A stretch of 8,104 bases of DNA from Bacillota bacterium (GTDB lineage: Bacteria; Bacillota; Clostridia; Lachnospirales; Bianqueaceae), in the NCBI GenBank assembly GCA_017467985.1, contig JAFUJY010000108.1, positions 1-8,104 of the forward strand, given 5' to 3'. Position 1 is the stretch's first letter. Each line of letters opens with the position of its first letter. Under the pieces are notes generated by a model. It did no database searches. It was given only the letters and a program-made list of their open reading frames with translations, and had not been told where the DNA came from. Shown here in pieces: positions 1 to 5,600 of the stretch. Both the position numbers and the translations under genes were made by a program.

Positions 1-31
1 GCCATCTCAGTGAGACAGCTCCACTCTTCAA

Positions 32-2740
32 TTACTCATACAACCAATCCAAACTCTCCAGAGATTCGTCCGCCATCTCCGCATTTCTGGGAGTTACGGG
101 CTCATCTGCAGCGATCACACCGGCGAAAACAAATCCGCCATTATCAAAGCTGATTTCGTGCACACCCTTCTCATACTTGAACATATGGAAGTTCACCTTG
201 GGGCAGCCCTGCACCTTCATGGCATTCTTATATATCGGAGTCAATCCGCCGCGATCATCCGCATGGGTGTTGGTTTCCAGATCCGGCACCTGCAGCCAGT
301 TGATGCTCTTCTCGTTCATGTAACCGATGATGACCTTAGAATCCTGGGGCAGTTCCACTTTGATCTTCACATTGCCGCCAATGGCTGCGCCATGGGGGAA
401 TCTTACACCGGTCAAGCCACTCACTTCCGGGATCAGGTTCTGGATCTTCACCCCTGTATCGTTGAACACGGCTTCACCCTTTTTAATCGGGTATGTCTCA
501 TACTCCGTAGAAAGCAACGTGTAAGGAGCCGCCTTCAGCGGGGCAAATTCACTCTCCTCTGCCTGAGTGGAAGGATACTGACCTGCCTTCATCTCTTCCA
601 GATGCTTGCACAGGTTAGCGTATTCTTTTTCGTATTCCACCAGACAATCGGTCCAGTGACCGAAGATCTCACCATTGGGGAAGGGAATCTTACGCTGGGG
701 TGTCTGCATACTCTGGGCAAACAGATAGGTCTTGTCTGTCAGCTCTGCCAGGGCACGGTAAGATACCAGGTTGGCCTCAATCTTGTCCTTAGCTTCCTCC
801 AACAGGGACAGATCTGCATGGAGATTCTCGTCCATGGTATACTTATACTCCAGAATCTTCAGGGCCCCCTCCAGCTTACGGTTATACGAATCCGTCAGCA
901 GTGCCAGGGCCTGAATATCCGTCTTCCACATTTCATATTCGTCACAGTTGACAGTGATTCCTGCACCCGCTTCTTCCACGGCTGCCAGGGCCAACTTGGC
1001 ATAATAATCGGTGTCGGCAATCATGTCCACCGGGGTCTCGCCCACATGGAGCTTGCCGGCAATTTTATTCTGCACATAAGCATCCGGCTGCTCGCCCTTG
1101 CCGCCCACAGAATTCCACAGTTCCAGATTGGGGTTATAACGACGCACATTGGTCATCTCACTCAGGCTCATACCCAGGCTCCAGGTCTGACGGTTACCCT
1201 CGGTGATGCCAATACGACGCAGGTTGCGGGGTGCCAACTGACCTGCGGCCTCAATGGCAGTTAACATCTTGGCGGCAGTCTTCATGTCGCAGCCATAGTG
1301 CTGTGCAATCTGGTCTTGCCAGTACAGCTGCTCGGTCTTAGCATCCCGATTGGGATTCCAGGCATAACGGAACCAAGTATCGTACCACATCCAATCTCTG
1401 CGCACCTGCAGCAGACGTTCTTCCTTTTTGTCGGGAGAATAGGGCCAATCCCAGTAGAACATGGGGTACAGATGCAGTCCGTTACCGCCCAGACGGTTCT
1501 GCGCTGCCTGCATACACTTCTGAATAAAGCTGGGGGCTCCGTAACGGAAGGGCTCCAAATCCGCCACAATATGGATATTGATAATGTGATTGCTGGTCAG
1601 CTTAGACAGTTCCAGATGCTTCTGCTGCCAGCTGCCTCGGGGCTGATAAGTAGTCAAGCCCTCACCATTATACTTCCACATGGTATACAGGTTGGAATAC
1701 AAGGGCAATGCCTGATTCATGGCATCCACCGGGTCACAGTCATGACCACGCAGGATAATCGGAGGTTCCTCGGTGATGCCGGCAGCCTGGATACCATCCT
1801 TCACACCGGGGATGATGGTCTTCACAAACCATTCGGTCTTAGCCTCCAAGCCACGCAGAGCTTCGCCCAGGCAAACCATCAGACCGATATGGGGATAGGA
1901 CTTGATAAATTCTGCAATGGACTTGCGGGTATAGTCTGCCACCAAGGGATGAATGCTGCTCTGGTGGGGATCCAGACCATGATATGTGGCAAATTCATAG
2001 GGAATATGAATGTTATAGAACTTCAGAACCACCCAGATGCCTCGACGGTCACACTCTTCCGTCAGCCACATGAAGGTGTCATGGTTCAGCTGCAGCTCTT
2101 CTTCCGTAACCTCCAGCGCCTCCGGATACTCCGGCACCTTTACTAATGAAGCAAAAGGATGACCGCTCCAGATATACAGCACGTTACAGCGGTTCTTCAC
2201 CATCATTTCCAGATATTCTTCCCAGTGCTGCTTGTCATAAAACCAGGGGAAGCGGTCGGGGGTAATGGGATACTCGTAGGTGCGGCGAGGGGGCTCCAGC
2301 TTGGTCTTCTGCAGACCCAACACAGGACCACGCAGCTTGTAAACCGGTGCATCACCAAAGGCCAGTTCATAAGGAATCATGCCCTCTTTGTCGATCTGCT
2401 CCGCTAACTCCAAACAACCGTACAATGCACCCGTATCACTGCCGCCGGAAACCACTGTCAGTCCACCGGCTACGGTACTCAGATAAAAACCTTCGCCCTC
2501 CGGCACCGGCTGATGATACAACAACAGTTCCAGTTCTTCCAGGTTCTTCAAAAACTCACTGGTATTGCGATTGCCCACATAGAGCTTGCAGCCCGGCAGG
2601 TCACGATACGCTACAGCCTCTTCTTCCGTAAAATACTGCAGAGTATAACCTGCTTTTTCCAAACTTTTTTCCAGCTGACTCAAACCAAAAGCAATTCTTT
2701 TATTGGCGGATGCCTCACGAATAATACTTACTGTTTTCAT
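32..2740 (-). CDS. GH67/GH20-related putative glycoside hydrolase (alpha-glucuronidase-like), cytoplasmic
   Basis: This 902-residue protein has no signal peptide or membrane segment, so it probably acts in the cytoplasm on imported oligosaccharides. Residues about 1-130 look like the small alpha/beta domain that precedes the barrel in GH67 and GH20 enzymes, including the typical GGSDTGALYGCLELAE stretch (99-114). Residues about 135-460 look like a TIM barrel: YKLRGPVLG (134-142), a NRCNVLYIWSGHPF segment (183-196), and acidic candidates E293 (LGEAL), D334/D336 (GHDCDP) and D394/E396 (ADLEPFRYG). Residues about 470-720 are mostly helical, as in the GH67 C-terminal region, and about 735-880 look like a beta-rich, carbohydrate-binding-like domain. 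The start is taken at ATG 2740; ATG 2749 (three codons earlier) is equally possible. Larger in-frame extensions would run into the fucosidase gene. It lies 64 bases after the fucosidase with no visible promoter between, so the two are probably co-transcribed. The fold-level relation is moderately secure; the family and substrate are not, and alpha-glucuronidase is only the nearest analogy. Confidence 0.72.
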   Translation of the reverse strand: MKTVSIIREASANKRIAFGLSQLEKSLEKAGYTLQYFTEEEAVAYRDLPGCKLYVGNRNTSEFLKNLEELELLLYHQPVPEGEGFYLSTVAGGLTVVSGGSDTGALYGCLELAEQIDKEGMIPYELAFGDAPVYKLRGPVLGLQKTKLEPPRRTYEYPITPDRFPWFYDKQHWEEYLEMMVKNRCNVLYIWSGHPFASLVKVPEYPEALEVTEEELQLNHDTFMWLTEECDRRGIWVVLKFYNIHIPYEFATYHGLDPHQSSIHPLVADYTRKSIAEFIKSYPHIGLMVCLGEALRGLEAKTEWFVKTIIPGVKDGIQAAGITEEPPIILRGHDCDPVDAMNQALPLYSNLYTMWKYNGEGLTTYQPRGSWQQKHLELSKLTSNHIINIHIVADLEPFRYGAPSFIQKCMQAAQNRLGGNGLHLYPMFYWDWPYSPDKKEERLLQVRRDWMWYDTWFRYAWNPNRDAKTEQLYWQDQIAQHYGCDMKTAAKMLTAIEAAGQLAPRNLRRIGITEGNRQTWSLGMSLSEMTNVRRYNPNLELWNSVGGKGEQPDAYVQNKIAGKLHVGETPVDMIADTDYYAKLALAAVEEAGAGITVNCDEYEMWKTDIQALALLTDSYNRKLEGALKILEYKYTMDENLHADLSLLEEAKDKIEANLVSYRALAELTDKTYLFAQSMQTPQRKIPFPNGEIFGHWTDCLVEYEKEYANLCKHLEEMKAGQYPSTQAEESEFAPLKAAPYTLLSTEYETYPIKKGEAVFNDTGVKIQNLIPEVSGLTGVRFPHGAAIGGNVKIKVELPQDSKVIIGYMNEKSINWLQVPDLETNTHADDRGGLTPIYKNAMKVQGCPKVNFHMFKYEKGVHEISFDNGGFVFAGVIAADEPVTPRNAEMADESLESLDWLYE

Positions 2741-2750
2741 TTTAATCATA

Positions 2751-2779
2751 GCTTTCGCGCAAGCGATAAGCCTCTCCTT
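2751..2779 (-). promoter_or_regulatory. Distant Shine-Dalgarno followed by a hairpin, in front of the GH67-like gene
   Basis: On the minus strand a good Shine-Dalgarno (AAGGAGAGG, 2779-2771) lies 24 bases before ATG 2749 and 33 before ATG 2740, too far for normal initiation. No in-frame ATG, GTG or TTG lies between. The spacer can fold into an 8-bp stem: 2771-2768 plus 2766-2763 pair with 2758-2751, with A2767 bulged and a TTGC loop. Folding would leave about 3 unpaired bases before ATG 2749 or about 12 before ATG 2740. The pairing is visible in the sequence; its role in initiation is inferred. Confidence 0.5.
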
Positions 2780-2804
2780 TCTTAGGGAATTGGGGCTTTC
2801 AATC

Positions 2805-4148
2805 TTATTTCCCGGTAAACCGAATATCCTCCGAACGATCAATCTCAATGGGTCGATCCGCCTGGATCACGATAATGGTATCCGCCTCCGGCTGCAGACC
2901 GGAAGGCAGCTGAATCTTCAGCCCTTCAGCATCTTGGGTGTACTCCACCGGCTCACCCTTATATGTACAGGACAGCGCCTTGTACTCCGTCAGCGGCAAC
3001 GTACATCCGGCAAACTTTTCCTGATCCATAATATGCAGATAAATCATATTTCCCTTGCAAGTAGTACCGTATACCTTGTCCACAGGTTCCACCGGGCCGC
3101 CGCGAGTACCATAGATACTATCGCCATTGGCCTTAATCCACTGGCCCAGTTCTCTTACTCTGGCCTGCACATCCTCCGGAATCTTACCCTGACCGTCCGG
3201 GCCCACATTCAGCAAAATATTACCATCACGAACAATGGCATCTACCACCATGTGGATCAACCAATCCAAATCCCGGGGCGGGTCATTGGGAATCCATCCC
3301 CAGGACGTTCCGGAACAAATACACATGTTCTTTTCCCACGGAACCGGAATGATCTTACCTTCGATCTCTCTGGAACCCTCATCACAATAAAAATCGCCTT
3401 CCCAACCGGAACGGGGATTGATCATCATACCGGAATTGAACTTGCGGGCAGCCTTATTTAACTCCACCGGCTCCCACAACCAGGCTGCAGAAACATCGCC
3501 GCCCTTGTGATTCAGCCAGGACCCATCATACCACAGGATATCCACCTTGCCGTAATTACCGCACAACTCCTGCACCTGATCATAAGCCTGCTTTTTCATG
3601 GCCTGAGCACTCTCCGGCAAACCATGGGGATCAAAATATCCCGGGAAACGCCAGTCCATGTTGGAATAATAAATACCCACATACATGCCATGCTTGCGGC
3701 AAGCATCGGTATATTCTTTAATAAAATCTCGATGAGCACCGGTGTTGGCGCTGGTAAAGCCCTGATAGCTGCCAGGGCTATCCCACAATGCAAAACCATC
3801 ATGATGTCTTGCTACCATAACCATATACTTAGCACCCATATCCTCGGCCAGCTGCGCCCACTCTTCCATGTCACACTGCTCACCCTTAAACTCTTCCGCT
3901 AAACCTTCATATTCATCATCCGGAATATGCTCATTAAACCGCACCCATTCACCGCGGCCAAGCATAGAATAAATGCCCCAGTGAATAAACATGCCAATCT
4001 TAGCATCCCGCCACCACTGCTTCTTCTCCGGCGACAGTGTCAGCTCATCGCTTCTCATTCCACCCAGGCTCTTAAAATTAACATTGCTTTTCAGCATGGA
4101 ATTTAGTTCTGCACCTGTCATCTGACGCGGCATCTTCTTTTCATCCAT
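2805..4148 (-). CDS. Alpha-L-fucosidase, glycoside hydrolase family 29
   Basis: This 447-residue retaining exo-glycosidase should release terminal alpha-L-fucose. GH29 hallmarks are present in order: IGMFIHWGIYS (51-61), the RHHDGF motif (114-119) that shapes the fucose pocket, GMYVGIYYSNMDW (154-166), and VDILWYDGSW (202-211), whose D208 is in the nucleophile position. E257 in GDFYCDEGS is the likeliest acid/base, though that residue varies in position across GH29. The conserved end of the catalytic domain, NILLNVGPDGQG (310-321), is followed by a short beta-rich C-terminal domain (about 350-435). The frame stays open up to 4247, but those extra codons lie upstream of the promoter; ATG 4148 has a GAGGAGGG ribosome binding site 7 bases before it. 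There is no signal peptide, so it should be cytoplasmic. It is the first gene of a two-gene unit with the GH67-like gene. The family call is secure; the natural substrate is unknown. Confidence 0.95.
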   Translation of the reverse strand: MDEKKMPRQMTGAELNSMLKSNVNFKSLGGMRSDELTLSPEKKQWWRDAKIGMFIHWGIYSMLGRGEWVRFNEHIPDDEYEGLAEEFKGEQCDMEEWAQLAEDMGAKYMVMVARHHDGFALWDSPGSYQGFTSANTGAHRDFIKEYTDACRKHGMYVGIYYSNMDWRFPGYFDPHGLPESAQAMKKQAYDQVQELCGNYGKVDILWYDGSWLNHKGGDVSAAWLWEPVELNKAARKFNSGMMINPRSGWEGDFYCDEGSREIEGKIIPVPWEKNMCICSGTSWGWIPNDPPRDLDWLIHMVVDAIVRDGNILLNVGPDGQGKIPEDVQARVRELGQWIKANGDSIYGTRGGPVEPVDKVYGTTCKGNMIYLHIMDQEKFAGCTLPLTEYKALSCTYKGEPVEYTQDAEGLKIQLPSGLQPEADTIIVIQADRPIEIDRSEDIRFTGK

Positions 4149-4155
4149 CCTGCGG

Positions 4156-4163
4156 CCCTCCTC
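4156..4163 (-). promoter_or_regulatory. Ribosome binding site of the GH29 fucosidase
   Basis: GAGGAGGG on the minus strand is a near-perfect Shine-Dalgarno, 7 bases before ATG 4148. It fixes the start at MDEKK and rules out the upstream ATGs of the same open frame. Confidence 0.88.
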
Positions 4164-4185
4164 ATCCTTGTATATATTTTTCTTT

Positions 4186-4214
4186 ATCATAATATATCTC
4201 TTCAGAAAAAGCAA
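4186..4214 (-). promoter_or_regulatory. Sigma-A promoter of the fucosidase / GH67-like unit
   Basis: On the minus strand TTGCTT (4214-4209) and TATGAT (4191-4186) are separated by exactly 17 bases, close to the sigma-A consensus. Transcription would start near 4179, giving a leader of about 30 bases that contains the ribosome binding site at 4163-4156. No other promoter for this unit is visible. Confidence 0.75.
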
Positions 4215-4218
4215 GTCC

Positions 4219-4284
4219 TTTTCGCAATAAATCATTTTATTATTCATCGCAACATTGTGAATATGTTTCTTTTTATTGCAAAAA
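4219..4284. promoter_or_regulatory. Nested dyad, candidate operator of the fucosidase unit
   Basis: Two 13-base arms, TTTTCGCAATAAA (4219-4231) and TTTATTGCAAAAA (4272-4284), are inverted repeats matching at 12 of 13 positions, with centres 53 bases apart, about five helical turns. Inside them TATTCA (4241-4246) and TGAATA (4258-4263) form a second perfect inverted pair centred on the same point, about 4252. The near outer arm ends 4 bases before the -35 box of the fucosidase promoter. This is where a regulator controlling the unit would bind. The dyad is seen in the sequence; the regulatory role is inferred, and the AT-rich context raises the chance of coincidence. Confidence 0.45.
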
Positions 4285-4300
4285 GAGCGTCCTGTCGCTC
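4280..4300 (-). terminator. Weak terminator-like hairpin on the minus strand
   Basis: Read on the minus strand, GAGCG (4300-4296) and CGCTC (4289-4285) form a 5-bp GC-rich stem with loop ACAGGA, followed directly by TTTTT (4284-4280). It could stop read-through from block 1 before the fucosidase promoter. The stem is short and it overlaps the far arm of the nested dyad, so the assignment is tentative. Confidence 0.35.
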
Positions 4301-4364
4301 AAAAAAACTTTTTCCAAAAAACTTCAAAAAAAGTGTTGACTTTTGACGGATCCTATGGTAGAAT
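4301..4364 (+). promoter_or_regulatory. Promoter of tRNA-Leu with A-tract UP-like element
   Basis: TTGACT (4336-4341) and TAGAAT (4359-4364) are separated by 17 bases, and TGG just before the -10 box makes an extended -10. Directly upstream lie an A7 run (4301-4307), T5 (4309-4313), A6 (4316-4321) and A7 (4326-4332), like the UP elements of strong stable-RNA promoters. Transcription should begin near 4371, about 20 bases before the tRNA. Confidence 0.8.
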
Positions 4365-4370
4365 ATACTT

Positions 4371-4387
4371 CGTTGTTAAGCACAACG
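4371..4387 (+). repeat. Palindrome in the tRNA 5' leader
   Basis: CGTTGT (4371-4376) and ACAACG (4382-4387) form a perfect 6-bp inverted repeat with a 5-base loop, at the predicted transcription start and ending 3 bases before the mature tRNA. It may fold in the precursor removed by RNase P, or serve as a protein site. Its role is unknown. Confidence 0.5.
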
Positions 4388-4390
4388 CAT

Positions 4391-4474
4391 GCGGATATGG
4401 CGGAATTGGCAGACGCGCATGGTTCAGGTCCATGTGAAGGTTCCTTCATGCAGGTTCGACTCCTGTTATCCGCA
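4391..4474 (+). tRNA. tRNA-Leu, anticodon CAG
   Basis: All cloverleaf parts are visible. The acceptor stem GCGGATA (4391-4397) pairs perfectly with TATCCGC (4467-4473), followed by discriminator A4474. The D stem is GCG/CGC (4400-4402 and 4414-4416). The anticodon stem CATGG/CCATG (4418-4422, 4430-4434) encloses loop TTCAGGT, giving anticodon CAG (4425-4427), which reads CUG leucine codons. A long variable arm with a GAAG/CTTC stem, as expected for a class II tRNA, precedes the T arm GCAGG-TTCGACT-CCTGT (4450-4466). No CCA is encoded; CGA follows. The gene stands alone on the plus strand between two minus-strand units, with its own promoter and terminator. Confidence 0.97.
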
Positions 4475-4477
4475 CGA

Positions 4478-4507
4478 AACCTCTCTTGAAAAAGAGAGGT
4501 TTTTTTG
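4478..4507 (+). terminator. Intrinsic terminator of tRNA-Leu
   Basis: AACCTCTCTT (4478-4487) pairs with AAGAGAGGTT (4492-4501) across a GAAA tetraloop, and the T run continues to 4506. It begins 3 bases after the tRNA. Confidence 0.92.
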
Positions 4508-4519
4508 TTATATCTATAT

Positions 4520-4550
4520 GCTAAAAGCCTACTGCGCCGCAGTAGGCTTT
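4520..4550 (-). terminator. Terminator of the GH28 / phosphoesterase unit
   Basis: A perfect 12-bp stem (4550-4539 with 4535-4524, 3-base loop) lies about 20 bases after the phosphoesterase stop codon. On the minus strand it is followed by only a short T run (the stem's TTT plus one T, then AG). It faces the tRNA terminator and could also act on plus-strand transcription. Confidence 0.75.
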
Positions 4551-4569
4551 CACCTTTTCCCTATACCGT

Positions 4570-5580
4570 TCATCCGCAGAAAATCACTTTTCGATTCACA
4601 TAGTCATAGCACAGGGTCCGCTTGATGCGCAGATAATGATCCACATTATCTCCCACCCGAACCAGTTTCAATATTCCAAGATTCACATCCACGCTCATCA
4701 CGTTAAAAGCATCATAGGTGCGCGTTCCTTTGATTCGCTTGCCGTCACACCAGCCGTCCCAATTGGTGCCCGACTCCACCACCACATTCAGAACTCCTGT
4801 ATCGGTAAAACCAAAGGAATCGTGGTGGTCATGCCCCGCCAAGTTGCAGATATATTTGCCGCCCCGGGCAATAAAATCCACGATCATCGGCTCAAAGGGC
4901 ATCTGATTATCCCTTCCGCAAAGCTCTTCATAATTATTTATCGTATGAAACGTCACGCCAAAGGAATCGTTCATGGGACCCGAGGGCTGATGCATGGCAG
5001 TAATTACTGAAAGGTCCTTCTTCTTGGCATCCTCCAGCACTTCTTGGAGCCACTTTTTCTGAATATCTATATCAAAGTAAAGATCCAGCACAATCATGCG
5101 AATATTTGACTCTGGGTAGTCCTTATAATAGGTCATGGAGTGCTCGCAATCGCAGAAGACAGCGTTCCAGTCAGATTTGTGGTTAAACAGCAAATCGTGG
5201 GCGGATTGCTTGGTGTTGGGGATACCCCTGCCCTCCTCGTCCTTTTTAACCACATCATGGTTCCCCACACAGTTATAGATGGGATGCACACATTGGGTAC
5301 AGGCAGTATAAAAATCCGTATAAAAATCCTGGCTGCTGCCGCAATAGTCCCCCGTATGAATGGCAAAAGATATATATTCGCTGTAATAATTGATATATTT
5401 TACCATCCGGTCCCAAAGATCGGGAACATCGTGCATATCCGAGCAGTGCACAAACTGAAGCACCTTGTACGGGTCTGGAAATTTTTGCTTAAAAAAGTGC
5501 GTGCGCGTCGCCGAACCCTGTATGATAAAGGGTTCCACATCTCGATTGAGCTCAATAATATCATCAGTATATCTACCCAT
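4570..5580 (-). CDS. Calcineurin-like metallophosphoesterase
   Basis: This 336-residue enzyme should hydrolyse phosphomono- or phosphodiesters using a two-metal centre. The family's metal-ligand motifs are all present in order: D48-x-H50 (CSDMHD), G77-D78 (HTGDY), G106-N107-H108-D109 (VGNHD), H197 (TAMHQP) and G249-H250-D251-H252 (LAGHDHHD). About 35 residues precede the core, and residues about 280-336 form a beta-rich tail with no motif I recognise. No signal peptide or membrane segment is seen, so it should be cytoplasmic. The start is well supported: AGGAGG (5594-5589) lies 8 bases before ATG 5580. The gene begins 20 bases after the GH28 stop codon, so the two are almost certainly co-transcribed, and a hairpin terminator follows. 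The superfamily call is secure. The substrate cannot be read from the sequence, and nothing in it shows how it would serve glycan breakdown. Confidence 0.92.
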   Translation of the reverse strand: MGRYTDDIIELNRDVEPFIIQGSATRTHFFKQKFPDPYKVLQFVHCSDMHDVPDLWDRMVKYINYYSEYISFAIHTGDYCGSSQDFYTDFYTACTQCVHPIYNCVGNHDVVKKDEEGRGIPNTKQSAHDLLFNHKSDWNAVFCDCEHSMTYYKDYPESNIRMIVLDLYFDIDIQKKWLQEVLEDAKKKDLSVITAMHQPSGPMNDSFGVTFHTINNYEELCGRDNQMPFEPMIVDFIARGGKYICNLAGHDHHDSFGFTDTGVLNVVVESGTNWDGWCDGKRIKGTRTYDAFNVMSVDVNLGILKLVRVGDNVDHYLRIKRTLCYDYVNRKVIFCG

Positions 5581-5588
5581 GAAAATAT

Positions 5589-5594
5589 CCTCCT
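5589..5594 (-). promoter_or_regulatory. Ribosome binding site of the metallophosphoesterase
   Basis: A perfect AGGAGG on the minus strand, 8 bases before ATG 5580, lies wholly in the 20-base gap after the upstream stop codon. It fixes the start and suggests the two genes are translated from one mRNA. Confidence 0.9.
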
Positions 5595-5600
5595 GAAAAA

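Noticed and set aside
1..31. Possible terminator or next gene start at the left edge
   Set aside because: An imperfect stem (9-14 with 19-25, one bulge) and an ATG at 5-3 on the minus strand are visible, but there is no T run and too little sequence to judge either.
158..1264. Long open frame on the plus strand inside the GH67-like gene
   Set aside because: It lies antisense to a well-supported coding region, its translation shows no domain, and I see no matching promoter. The other plus-strand frames over 1298-3461 and 4636-7312 are dismissed for the same reason.
2741..2848. Longer N-terminus for the GH67-like protein from ATG 2848
   Set aside because: It would overlap the end of the fucosidase gene, and the extra residues (rich in Arg and Lys) resemble no domain.
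4149..4247. Longer N-terminus for the fucosidase starting at ATG 4247
   Set aside because: Those codons span the promoter and lie upstream of the predicted transcript start, and the strong ribosome binding site fits ATG 4148 only.
4391..4550. Phage or island attachment site at the tRNA 3' end
   Set aside because: No integrase gene and no second copy of the tRNA 3' end is visible in the window.
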